Source: Sphingomonas changbaiensis NBRC 104936
GTDB lineage: Bacteria; Pseudomonadota; Alphaproteobacteria; Sphingomonadales; Sphingomonadaceae
Direction: 5' to 3'
Length of the DNA: 64,000 nt
Assembly (NCBI RefSeq): GCF_000974765.1
Contig: NZ_BBWU01000015.1
Coordinates: 59,530 to 123,529 of the forward strand
Both the position numbers and the translations under genes were made by a program. Below are positions 26,755-34,746 of this stretch, in pieces. Below the pieces are notes generated by a model. The model had not been told where the DNA came from. It saw only the letters and a program-made list of their open reading frames with translations, and did not search any database. Every line of letters begins with the position of its first letter. The stretch's first letter is position 1.

Positions 26755-27381
26755 ATGCCAATCATCGTCCACCATCTCGAGAACAGCCGCTCGCAGCGAA
26801 TACTCTGGATGCTGGAGGAGCTGGAGCTTCCCTACGAGGTGAAGCGCTACGAGCGGAACGCGAAGACGATGCTCGCCCCGCCCGAGCTGCGGCAGGTCCA
26901 CTCGCTCGGCAAGTCGCCGGTGATCCAGAATGGCGACACAGTGGTTGCGGAGACCGGCGCGATCGTCGAATATCTGGTCGACAAGGCTGACGGCCGATTG
27001 GGCCCGCCGCCTCACCGCGACGCGATCCTCCGCTACCGCTTCTTCCTTCATTACGCCGAGGGCTCGCTGATGCCGCCGCTGCTCGTGAAACTGGTGCTGA
27101 GCCGCGTGCCGCTTTTCGGCAAGGCCGCGCAGAAGCGGATCCAGCCGATGATCGACAATCATCTGAACTTCATCGAACGTGACCTGGCCGGCCGCGACTG
27201 GTTCGTCGGCGATGATCTGACGGCCGCGGACGTGATGATGAGCTTCCCGCTGGAAGCCGCCCGCCGGCGCGCGGGACTGGATAGCTCCCGCCCCAGCACG
27301 ATCGCCTGGCTGGAGCGCATCCATGCGCGCCCGGCCTATCAGCGCGCGCTCGAGCGCGGCGGCCCTTACGCCTATGCCTGA
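26755..27381 (+). CDS. Glutathione S-transferase family protein
   Basis: The 208-residue product has a thioredoxin-like N-terminal domain (IIVHHLENSRSQRILWMLEE, then the cis-Pro region GKSPVIQNGDTVVAETGAI), where ETGAI supplies the glutathione gamma-Glu contact. The all-helical C-terminal domain contains GDDLTAADVMMSFPLEA. Ser12 is the probable catalytic serine, as in bacterial Beta/Theta-like enzymes. The substrate is unknown. The next gene overlaps its end by eight bases. Confidence 0.9.
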   Translation: MPIIVHHLENSRSQRILWMLEELELPYEVKRYERNAKTMLAPPELRQVHSLGKSPVIQNGDTVVAETGAIVEYLVDKADGRLGPPPHRDAILRYRFFLHYAEGSLMPPLLVKLVLSRVPLFGKAAQKRIQPMIDNHLNFIERDLAGRDWFVGDDLTAADVMMSFPLEAARRRAGLDSSRPSTIAWLERIHARPAYQRALERGGPYAYA

Positions 27382-28006
27382 AGCAGGGGCCGACCCGGCC
27401 CTTGTCGCCGCGTGGTTGGCGGCGCGCTCGATCTGCCGCGGCCTGCCTGCTCCGGTCCATGACCATGGCGGCCTGCGTGTCGACACGGGCCTGCCGACCG
27501 AATCCCGCCGCTACGTTTTCGCGCGTCCCGGTGCCGGCCTGACGGAGCTCGGCCGGACTGTCACCGATCACCTGACGGTGTTAAAACTCTGCGCGTCCCC
27601 CGACGTGATGCGCAGGTGGCTTCCGCCGCGCTGGTCGCTCGACGGCTCGGCCGCCTTAATGACGTGCGAGGCGACGATCCCCGCGCGGCCCTTACCGGCC
27701 GACTATTCCGTCGAACTTGGTCGCGACGGCGCTGCCTTGTCCCTGCGCGTGCTGGCGGCCGACGGTTCGCTCGCCGCGTCCGGCCACGCCGCCGAACATG
27801 ACGGCGTGTTCGCGTTCGACCGGATCGTGACCGAACCGCCGCACCGGCGGCGCGGTCTCGGCGCGGCCGTAATGGCCAGCCTCGGACATGCCCGCGCCGA
27901 TCCGGCGAGCCGCTTCGTGCTGGTCGCGACACCGGATGGCCGTGCGCTCTATCAGTCCCTCGGCTGGCGCGTCGAAGCGCCCTACACGACCGCGCGGCTG
28001 GCCTAG
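27374..28006 (+). CDS. GNAT-family N-acetyltransferase
   Basis: The 210-residue product starts at the ATG at 27374, inside the last codons of the GST gene. The C-terminal GNAT fold is clear: FAFDRIVTEPPHRRRGLGAA carries the acetyl-CoA-binding R-x-x-G-x-A loop, followed by ALYQSLGWRVEAPYTTARL near the end. The N-terminal 110 residues are family-specific. The substrate is unknown. The stop overlaps the convergent LysE gene by four bases. Confidence 0.85.
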   Translation: MPEAGADPALVAAWLAARSICRGLPAPVHDHGGLRVDTGLPTESRRYVFARPGAGLTELGRTVTDHLTVLKLCASPDVMRRWLPPRWSLDGSAALMTCEATIPARPLPADYSVELGRDGAALSLRVLAADGSLAASGHAAEHDGVFAFDRIVTEPPHRRRGLGAAVMASLGHARADPASRFVLVATPDGRALYQSLGWRVEAPYTTARLA

Positions 28007-28647
28007 CGCCGCTCCGCCAGCGCGAGCTGGATTGCCAGACCGCCGAGCAGGGTCGCCGCGCACCAGCGGGCAGCGCGCCCGAACCAGGGAATGCGACCGA
28101 GCCTCACGGCGGTTCCGGCCGCACCGACGCCGATCACCGCGTTCACCAACGTTCCCACCAGGTCGAACCAGAGGCCCAGGCATAGGATCTGCAGCGCCGG
28201 TGCCTGCGCGGCGGGGTCGACGAACTGGGGAAGGAAGGCGAGGAAGAACAACGCCACCTTGGGATTGGTCAGGTTGATCAGCGCTGCGGTCCGGAACAGG
28301 CGCGCGGGCGCCGCGACCGCCTTGGCCTCCGGTTTCGGCGCGCGCAGCAGACCGACCGCGACGTACAGCAGATAAGCCGCCCCGACGAGCTTCAGCGCCT
28401 CGAACAGCGCCTGCGACGACATCAGGAGCGCGGACAGCCCGAGCACGGCCGCGACGATATGCCCCAGTGTGCCCGCGCCGATGCCCAGCGCGGCGATCGC
28501 GCCGGCACGTCGCCCGCCGCGGGCCCCGGCCGCGATCACGAACGTCATGTCAGCGCCCGGCACGACGTTCAGCGCAAGTCCGGCGGCCGCGAAGGCCGCG
28601 AAGCGCGGCCAGTCCGGCAGCAATTCATAGCCGGCGAGCGCGATCAT
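28003..28647 (-). CDS. LysE/RhtB-family amino-acid exporter
   Basis: The 214-residue integral membrane protein has about six helices and the LysE signature GLALNVVPGADMTFVIAAGARGGRRAG at residues 24-50. The basic-loop pattern and the FRTAALINLTNPKVALFFLAF stretch are family hallmarks. It exports an amino acid or a related small molecule; specificity is not readable. It begins one base after the stop of the dicarboxylate-carrier gene, so the two form an operon. Confidence 0.92.
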   Translation of the reverse strand: MIALAGYELLPDWPRFAAFAAAGLALNVVPGADMTFVIAAGARGGRRAGAIAALGIGAGTLGHIVAAVLGLSALLMSSQALFEALKLVGAAYLLYVAVGLLRAPKPEAKAVAAPARLFRTAALINLTNPKVALFFLAFLPQFVDPAAQAPALQILCLGLWFDLVGTLVNAVIGVGAAGTAVRLGRIPWFGRAARWCAATLLGGLAIQLALAERR

Positions 28648-28648
28648 C

Positions 28649-29950
28649 TCAGCCCCAGGTTTCGGCCGGCGGCGTCTCGGCGCGGCCGGAAGGCGCGGGC
28701 GCGGGCGCGATCTCCGGCGGCGCCTCGGGGTCGAGCTCGCCTTCCCAGCGCGCCACCACCACGCTTGCGACAGCGTTGCCGACCACGTTGGTCGCAGAGC
28801 GCCCCATGTCGAGAAAATGATCGATCGCGAGGATCAGCAGCAACCCGGCCTCGGGCAGATTGAACTGCGACAGCGTCGCCGCGATCACCACCAGGCTCGC
28901 GCGCGGCACGCCGGCGATGCCCTTCGACGTGATCATCAGCGTCAGCAGCATCGCGATCTGCGTGCCGAGGTCCAGGTGGATGCCATAGGCCTGGGCGATG
29001 AACAGCGACGCGAACGTCATGTACATCATCGAGCCGTCGAGATTGAACGAATAGCCGAGCGGCAGCACGAAGCTGGAAATGCGCGGCGGCGCCCCGAACC
29101 GGTCGAGCGCTTCCAGCGTGCGCGGAAAGGCGGCTTCCGACGAAGCAGTGGAAAAGGCGACCAGGATCGGCTCGCGGATATAGCGGGCGAGCGCGAACAC
29201 GCGCCGGCCGATCACCAGGAACGCAAGCAGCCCCAGGAAAAGCCAGAGTAGCGCGAGGCCCAGATAAACGCTGCCCATGAAATAGGCGAGCTTGCCGATC
29301 ACGCCCGGGCCCTGTTCGGCCAGTGTTGCCGCGACCGCCGCGAACACCGCATAAGGGGCGAAGCGCATCACATAATCGGTCACGCGCAGCATCACCGCGA
29401 CCAGCCCTTCGCACGCCTTCACCAGCGGCGCGGCACGCTCGCCCACGGACGTGATCGCGACACCGAAGAACACCGCGAAAACGACGATCTGCAGGATCTC
29501 GTTGGTCGCCATCGCGTCGATGATCGAGGTCGGGAAGATGTGGGTGATGATCTTCGCCACGTCGAACGCGCTGCGATCGATGCCGCTGCTCTCCGTCGCC
29601 GGCGGCAGCGGCAGGTTCAGCGCGGCGCCGGGCTGCAGGATGTGCGAGAGGATCAGGCCGAGCGTCAGGGACATCAGGCTCGCGGCGATGAACCAGCCGA
29701 CTGACTTGACGCCGACCCGCCCGAGCGCCGCCGTGTCGCCCATATGCGCGATGCCGACGACCAGCGTTCCGAACACCAGGGGCGCGATGATCATCTTGAT
29801 CAGGTGCAGGAAGACGGTGGTGACGATCGACAGATAGCCGGCGATCGCTTTCAGCTGCGCCTGGTCGGCGATCGTGGCGTTCAGCACCCAGCCGACGATG
29901 ATGCCAAGCACCAGGCCGGCCAGAATCATGTAGGTCAATCGTTTTGCCAC
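28649..29950 (-). CDS. Dicarboxylate/amino acid:cation symporter (DAACS, DctA/GltP type)
   Basis: The 433-residue product has about eight helices plus two re-entrant loops. Family motifs are AFSTASSEAAFPRTLEAL (the serine-rich hairpin) and GYSFNLDGSMMYMTFASLF, with MITSKGIAGVPRASLVV completing the substrate and sodium sites. It takes up C4-dicarboxylates or glutamate/aspartate with cations. I place the start at the GTG at 29950, seven bases after AAGGAG; an in-frame GTG at 29971 lacks such a site. The C-terminal 30 residues form a Pro/Ala-rich cytoplasmic tail. Confidence 0.93.
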   Translation of the reverse strand: MAKRLTYMILAGLVLGIIVGWVLNATIADQAQLKAIAGYLSIVTTVFLHLIKMIIAPLVFGTLVVGIAHMGDTAALGRVGVKSVGWFIAASLMSLTLGLILSHILQPGAALNLPLPPATESSGIDRSAFDVAKIITHIFPTSIIDAMATNEILQIVVFAVFFGVAITSVGERAAPLVKACEGLVAVMLRVTDYVMRFAPYAVFAAVAATLAEQGPGVIGKLAYFMGSVYLGLALLWLFLGLLAFLVIGRRVFALARYIREPILVAFSTASSEAAFPRTLEALDRFGAPPRISSFVLPLGYSFNLDGSMMYMTFASLFIAQAYGIHLDLGTQIAMLLTLMITSKGIAGVPRASLVVIAATLSQFNLPEAGLLLILAIDHFLDMGRSATNVVGNAVASVVVARWEGELDPEAPPEIAPAPAPSGRAETPPAETWG

Positions 29951-30061
29951 GCAGCGCTCCTTCGCGCGCACGTGAAGGGCATCGGCGCGCCCCGGTCAAC
30001 CCGTTGCGCCTGCGAACTATTGGTGGCAGCGTCCGCGCCGACCAGTCAACCGGGGAGGGCC

Positions 30062-30931
30062 GTGCCCAAGCTTGTCGGAATCGCCGCGGCCCTGCTGCTC
30101 GCTCCCGCCTGTCATGCGCGGGCGCTGGGGCCGGAGGACGTCGACCGCCTGCCGGCGAGCATGCCCACCGCCACGGTCCAATATGGTACCGGTCCGAACC
30201 AGAAGGGCGAGCTGCGGCTGCCGGGGGGCAAGGGGCCGTTTCCGGTAGCGATCGTCATCCATGGCGGCTGCTGGACCCGCGGACTCGCGACGACCCGCAA
30301 CACCGCGCCGCTGGCCACCGCGCTCACGCGCAAGGGGATCGCGACGTGGAATATCGAATATCGCCAATGGGGCAATCCGGGCGCCGGCTGGCCGGGGACA
30401 TTCCAGGACTGGGCCGCGGCCGCCGACCAGCTGCGCAGCCTTGCGCGACGCTATCCGCTCGATCTCTCGCGCGTCGTCGCGACCGGACACTCGGCTGGGG
30501 CGCAGGCCGCGCTCTGGCTCGCCGCGCGGCCACGGCTTCCGCTCGACAGTGAGATCCGTGGCCGTGACCCGCTGCCGATCAAGGCTGCGGTCGCCATCGA
30601 CGGGCCCGGCGACCTCGCCGCCGCGGTCGACTCTCGACCGGAATTCTGCCGGCGCACGTCGATCGTACGGCTGATGGGCGGTACGTCGGCAGAAGTGCCG
30701 CAGCATTACCGGCAGGGCTCGCCGATCGAGGCGCTGCCGATCGGCGTTCCGCAATATCTGGTCGTGTCGGAATATCTGAGGCGCGAAGACGCGGCGGATT
30801 ACGCCCGCGCGGCCGGCACCGACCTTGTCGAAATCCTCGCCCCGGCCAAGGCCGATCATTTCAACATCATCGCCCCCGGCGAGCCGCAATTCGCGGCCGT
30901 CGCGGCGCTCATCCAGAAGGCGTTCAAATGA
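30062..30931 (+). CDS. Exported alpha/beta hydrolase
   Basis: The 289-residue product starts at GTG after a GGGGAGG ribosome-binding site and has a signal peptide (MPKLVGIAAALLLAPACHARA). The oxyanion region is VIHGGCWTRG, the nucleophile elbow is ATGHSAGAQAAL (GHSAG), and the C-terminal His is in KADHFNIIAP. This is a BD-FAE/carboxylesterase-like enzyme. The stop overlaps the start of the M24 gene (ATGA), so the two proteins probably act in the same periplasmic route. The substrate is unknown. Confidence 0.88.
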   Translation: MPKLVGIAAALLLAPACHARALGPEDVDRLPASMPTATVQYGTGPNQKGELRLPGGKGPFPVAIVIHGGCWTRGLATTRNTAPLATALTRKGIATWNIEYRQWGNPGAGWPGTFQDWAAAADQLRSLARRYPLDLSRVVATGHSAGAQAALWLAARPRLPLDSEIRGRDPLPIKAAVAIDGPGDLAAAVDSRPEFCRRTSIVRLMGGTSAEVPQHYRQGSPIEALPIGVPQYLVVSEYLRREDAADYARAAGTDLVEILAPAKADHFNIIAPGEPQFAAVAALIQKAFK

Positions 30932-32172
30932 ATTTCACGCGTCGCACCCTGCTCGGTTCCGCAGTCGCCCTGGGCGCCCTCGCCGCAATGCCCGCCTTTG
31001 CCGACATCGACACGTCGGGCCTCACCAAGATGACCGGCGACATCGTGCCGATCGGCCGCGAGGAGCGGATGCGCCGGCTCGCCCGCGCGCAGGAGCTGAT
31101 GCGCAAGAACGGCCTGTCCGCGGTCGTGATCGAGCCGGGATCGTCGCTGATCTACTTCACCGGGGTGCGCTGGCATCGGAGCGAGCGGCTGACGGCGGGA
31201 GTGATCCCGGTCTCCGGTGAGCCGCTGATCGTCACGCCTTTCTTCGAACGCCCGTCGGTGCAGGAGACGCTGGGCGTCCCCGCCGAAATCCGCGTCTGGC
31301 AGGAAGACGAGAGCCCGACCGCGGTCATCGCCAACTGGCTGAAGGAACGCCGGCTCGATCGCGGCCAGGTCGGCATCGAGGAGACGGTTCGCTTCTTCGC
31401 GAGCGACGGCCTGGGCAAGCTGCTGCCGGCGGTGAGGCTGGTCTCCGCCAATCCGGTTGTGCGCGGCTGCCGGATGCACAAGACGCCCGCCGAAATCGCG
31501 CTGATGCAGAAGGCGAACGACGTCACCATCGCCGCGCTGCGCTGGACGGTGCCGCGCATCCGTGAAGGGATGCCCCGCGACGAGATCGCCGCGATGATCG
31601 TGGCCGCGACCCAGGCGCTCGGCGGCCAGGCGGACGGCGCGCTGGTGCTGCTCGGCGAAGCGGCTGCCTATCCGCACGGCTCCGGCAAGCCGCAGATCGT
31701 GCGCGAGGGCGAGGTGGTGCTGATGGACTGCGGCTGCACGGTCGACGGTTACGCGTCGGACATCAGCCGTACCTTCGTCCCGGGCAAGGTGCCGGCCGAC
31801 GTCCGCCGTGTCTTCGAAACCGTCGCCGAAGGGCAGCGGGTCGCGATGCGCACCGCCCGGCTCGGCACGCCCTGCGGCCAGGTCGACGATGCGGTTCGCG
31901 CATTCTACGAGCGCGAAGGCTATGGCCCCGGCTACAAGCTTCCCGGCCTGTCGCACCGCACCGGGCATGGCATCGGCATGGACGGGCACGAGCCGGTCAA
32001 TCTGGTGCACGGCGAGACGACCCCGCTGGAGGTCGGCATGTGCTTCTCGAACGAGCCCGGCCTATATCTGCCCGGCAAGTTCGGCGTGCGTCTCGAGGAT
32101 TGCTTCCACATGACGCCCGCGGGTCCCAAATTCTTCAGCGAGCCGCCCGCGAGCATCGACACGCCGGTCTGA
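30928..32172 (+). CDS. Tat-exported M24-family (Xaa-Pro) aminopeptidase
   Basis: The 414-residue product begins with a Tat-type signal (MNFTRRTLLGSAVALGALAAMPAFA). A creatinase N-terminal domain (about 45-180) is followed by a pita-bread catalytic domain. The five metal ligands are visible: two Asp in LMDCGCTVDGYASDISRT, His in HRTGHGIGMDGHEP, and two Glu in FSNEPGLY and VRLEDCF. It cleaves an X-Pro bond or a related dipeptide in the periplasm. It is coupled to the hydrolase before it, and the SPOR gene starts one base after its stop. Confidence 0.92.
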   Translation: MNFTRRTLLGSAVALGALAAMPAFADIDTSGLTKMTGDIVPIGREERMRRLARAQELMRKNGLSAVVIEPGSSLIYFTGVRWHRSERLTAGVIPVSGEPLIVTPFFERPSVQETLGVPAEIRVWQEDESPTAVIANWLKERRLDRGQVGIEETVRFFASDGLGKLLPAVRLVSANPVVRGCRMHKTPAEIALMQKANDVTIAALRWTVPRIREGMPRDEIAAMIVAATQALGGQADGALVLLGEAAAYPHGSGKPQIVREGEVVLMDCGCTVDGYASDISRTFVPGKVPADVRRVFETVAEGQRVAMRTARLGTPCGQVDDAVRAFYEREGYGPGYKLPGLSHRTGHGIGMDGHEPVNLVHGETTPLEVGMCFSNEPGLYLPGKFGVRLEDCFHMTPAGPKFFSEPPASIDTPV

Positions 32173-32173
32173 C

Positions 32174-32935
32174 ATGGCTCCGGCCGCGCTCCTGGCTTTG
32201 GCGGCAGCGCTGGCGGGCGCGGCCGCCGACGATGCGCAGCTCAGGACGTGGAAGCAGGCCGCCCAGTCGGGCGATGCCGAGGCCGCCTATCGGCTCGGCC
32301 GCGCCTATAAGCTCGGCGATCCAGCGCCGCTGGATGCGGCCGAGGCGGAGCGGTGGTTCGAAAAGGCGGCGCGGCTGGGACTTCCGAGCGGCGAGGCCGA
32401 ATATGGCCTGGTCCTCTATCAGAACGGCAAGCAGCACGAGGCGGTGCCGTGGCTGCGCAAGGCGGCCGAGCGCGGCGACCGCCGCGCGCAATATGCGCTC
32501 GGAACGATCCTGTTCAACGGCGTCGCCGCGCCGAAGGACGTGCCGGAAGCACGGCGCTGGATGCGGCGCGCAGCCAACGCCGGGCTGCCCGCGGCCGCAG
32601 AGGCGCTGGCAGTGATGGCGGAGCCGGTCTTGCCCGATCCGCGCGTCGATGTCGTTGACGTCGCGCCCGTCCGTCAGGCTACTCCCGCCAGGCCGGCGGC
32701 TGAGCGCTGGCGCGTGCAGGTCGGCGCCTTCTCCAGCCGCGCCAATGCGGAGAGGCTCTGGGCGCGGTTGAAGCCGGGCAAGCCTGCAGCGGTGGCACCC
32801 ATCTTTCGTTCCGAAGGGCGTTTGACCCGGCTCCAGATCGGCCCGTTCGACACCGCGGCGGGCGCAGACGCCTTCTGCCGACAAGTCCGCAGCATCAGCA
32901 GCGACTGCTTTCGGATCAGCCCCGGATCTGGGTAA
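32174..32935 (+). CDS. Sel1-repeat protein with C-terminal SPOR domain
   Basis: The 253-residue protein has a short hydrophobic leader and three Sel1-like repeats (about 30-140; for example AAYRLGRAYKLGD, ERWFEKAARLGLPSGEAEYG and RRWMRRAANAGLPAAAEAL). A SPOR domain (about 175-250: WRVQVGAFSSRANAERLWARL and RLQIGPFDTAAGADAFCRQV) follows. SPOR domains bind denuded septal peptidoglycan, so a cell-division or wall role is likely. It is tightly linked to the M24 gene upstream. The next gene is convergent, 57 bases away. Confidence 0.88.
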   Translation: MAPAALLALAAALAGAAADDAQLRTWKQAAQSGDAEAAYRLGRAYKLGDPAPLDAAEAERWFEKAARLGLPSGEAEYGLVLYQNGKQHEAVPWLRKAAERGDRRAQYALGTILFNGVAAPKDVPEARRWMRRAANAGLPAAAEALAVMAEPVLPDPRVDVVDVAPVRQATPARPAAERWRVQVGAFSSRANAERLWARLKPGKPAAVAPIFRSEGRLTRLQIGPFDTAAGADAFCRQVRSISSDCFRISPGSG

Positions 32936-32992
32936 AGCAGATCGATCCGGTACCGGTATTCAAATGGACCAGCACCTTGCTTGTGATTCCTC

Positions 32993-33559
32993 TCAGGCGC
33001 GTGCCTTGAACATCAGCGTAATGCGCAGCTCCGGGCAAATGCGCGAGACTCCACGCGCCACATGGGGCAAATCGCCGGGGAAAACGACCAGTCGGTTGGG
33101 ACGGGCGTAGGCAGTTGCGACGACATCTTGTCGCTCGCTATCGAAAAAGACCGTCTCGCCACCCCAGTTGGGCTCCCAACGAGCATGGCCGAAATAGAGC
33201 GCGGTAACATGGCCAGGGACATCGGCGTCGAGATGAACGCCGCCATCGGCTCCATAGGGATAGCCGTTTGCGTAGCAGCGGAGCAGCTCGTGTTCCGGAA
33301 GCACATTCGCGCGGATCGCCGCCCACATCGCGGCGATAGGGGGAGCATTTGCCAGTTCGCCTTCAATGGTTCCGACGCTCGCGTCCTCGGCCGCGCTATT
33401 CACCAGTCCGGCGAAATGCTTGTACCAATATCGCGGGGCTCCGGGACTTGGGTCCGAGTAGGAACCGTAGGCCCAACCCGGCCCTCGCAGATAGCTCGCC
33501 ATTTTCTGATGCGATTCCGCAGCGAGGAAGTTGTCGATCACGCGTACTGACGAAGTCAT
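32993..33559 (-). CDS. 2-oxoglutarate/Fe(II)-dependent dioxygenase (prolyl-hydroxylase-like)
   Basis: The 188-residue product has the double-stranded beta-helix core. The iron ligands are His and Asp in GGVHLDADVPGHVT and a second His in VVFPGDLPHVARGVS; an Arg in ELRITLMFKA near the end can bind 2-oxoglutarate. This arrangement resembles prolyl 4-hydroxylase and PKHD-type enzymes. I prefer the ATG at 33559 over a TTG at 33574. The substrate is unknown. It stands alone, between the convergent SPOR gene and tRNA-Cys. Confidence 0.85.
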   Translation of the reverse strand: MTSSVRVIDNFLAAESHQKMASYLRGPGWAYGSYSDPSPGAPRYWYKHFAGLVNSAAEDASVGTIEGELANAPPIAAMWAAIRANVLPEHELLRCYANGYPYGADGGVHLDADVPGHVTALYFGHARWEPNWGGETVFFDSERQDVVATAYARPNRLVVFPGDLPHVARGVSRICPELRITLMFKARA

Positions 33560-33715
33560 GATGACCCAGCTCAATTTGTATCCGGTAGCGCCTCATACGC
33601 ATCACGACATAATTTCTGATGAACCGGGAGGCGATCGCAGATGGAAGGGCGCCCCGCTGACACGACGGGCGCCGCCGGCTCTCTCAAGTGAAAACTGCCA
33701 TTTTCTGGATGAGAG

Positions 33716-33789
33716 TGGAGGCCCGAGCCGGAATCGAACCGGCGTGCAAGGATTTGCAGTCCTCTGCGTAACCACTCCGCCATCGGGCC
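33716..33789 (-). tRNA. tRNA-Cys (GCA anticodon)
   Basis: The reverse complement folds as a standard tRNA: acceptor stem GGCCCGA/TCGGGCC, D-arm GGCGGAGTGGTTACGC, anticodon loop CTGCAAA with anticodon GCA, and T-arm CGCCGGTTCGATTCCGGC. Discriminator U is followed by an encoded CCA. The length is 74 bases. Confidence 0.95.
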
Positions 33790-33852
33790 GGAGGCGCGCA
33801 TTTCCAAGGTTTGCCGGTCGATGGCAAGCCTGAAAGCGACTCCCGGCCTCAA

Positions 33853-34746
33853 TCAGCTGTCGGCAAGGTGCGCCGGCAGGCCCGGCGCCGGTGCGCGCAG
33901 GCGAAACAGCCCGCCGGCGTGCGGCTCCCGGGCCGCGCGCTCCGGCGACAACCCGCTCGAGGCGGTCGTGATGTAGATGTCCCGTAGATCGGGCCCTGCG
34001 AACGCGCACATCGTCGGTTCGCTGACCGGAAGGTGGATTTCGCGCTTGATGCTTCCGTCCGGCCGGAAGCGGATCACGCGGCCGCCGTCATATTGCGCGG
34101 ACCAGTAGCAGCCTTCGCTGTCCATGGCCGCGCCGTCCGGCTGCGGCCCGGTGGACGGAAAACTGGCGAAGCATTGCGGATCGGATATTTGCCCGCTGCC
34201 CGCGTGGAAAGCGTAGCGGTCGATCCTGCGCGCGAACGAATCGGCGAAATAGAAACGGCGATCGTCGAGGCTCCAGTCGAGGCCGTTCGCGATCACCGCC
34301 GAGACGCCGGTTTCGCGGAGCTGGCCGGCTTCGAAGACATAAAGCGGGGTCGGCTCGGTCGCGGCATCGGGCTTGCGGCCGTCGAGCGGCTTGAACATCG
34401 TGCCGATCCAGAACCGGCCGTTGCTGTCGCACTTGCCCGAGTTGAACCGGTGCGTGAGCGGATCATAGGGTGGCGGCGCCAGCAGCTCGGACGTGCCGGC
34501 GGCAAGATCGAGCCGCATCAGTCCGGTACGGAGCGCCGCCAGCAGCGTGCCGCTGCGGCAGAGCGCGATCGCTCCCACCTCCGACGGCATCCGCCAGCAT
34601 TCGTCGGTGCCGCTCGCGGGATCGAAGCGGTGGATCGCCGGCGCCTCGACATCGATCCAGTAGAGGCGCTGCTCCGCGACCGACCAGAGCGGATTCTCGC
34701 CGTTCCTGGCGCGGGCATCCAGCACCAGCTCTGGCGTGTCGCTCAT
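33853..34746 (-). CDS. SMP-30/gluconolactonase-family lactonase
   Basis: The 297-residue six-bladed beta-propeller has the family metal-site residues: Glu17 in NGENPLWS, Asn154 in IANGLDWSLDDRRFYFADS, and Asp in GPQPDGAAMDSEGCYW (about 204). The segment RFNSGKCDSNGRFWIGTM is a strong SMP-30 signature. Such enzymes hydrolyse sugar lactones made by dehydrogenases. The ATG overlaps the stop of the FAD/Fe-S dehydrogenase gene (ATGA), which places lactone opening next to hydroxy-acid oxidation. This is the last gene of the dehydrogenase block. Confidence 0.92.
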   Translation of the reverse strand: MSDTPELVLDARARNGENPLWSVAEQRLYWIDVEAPAIHRFDPASGTDECWRMPSEVGAIALCRSGTLLAALRTGLMRLDLAAGTSELLAPPPYDPLTHRFNSGKCDSNGRFWIGTMFKPLDGRKPDAATEPTPLYVFEAGQLRETGVSAVIANGLDWSLDDRRFYFADSFARRIDRYAFHAGSGQISDPQCFASFPSTGPQPDGAAMDSEGCYWSAQYDGGRVIRFRPDGSIKREIHLPVSEPTMCAFAGPDLRDIYITTASSGLSPERAAREPHAGGLFRLRAPAPGLPAHLADS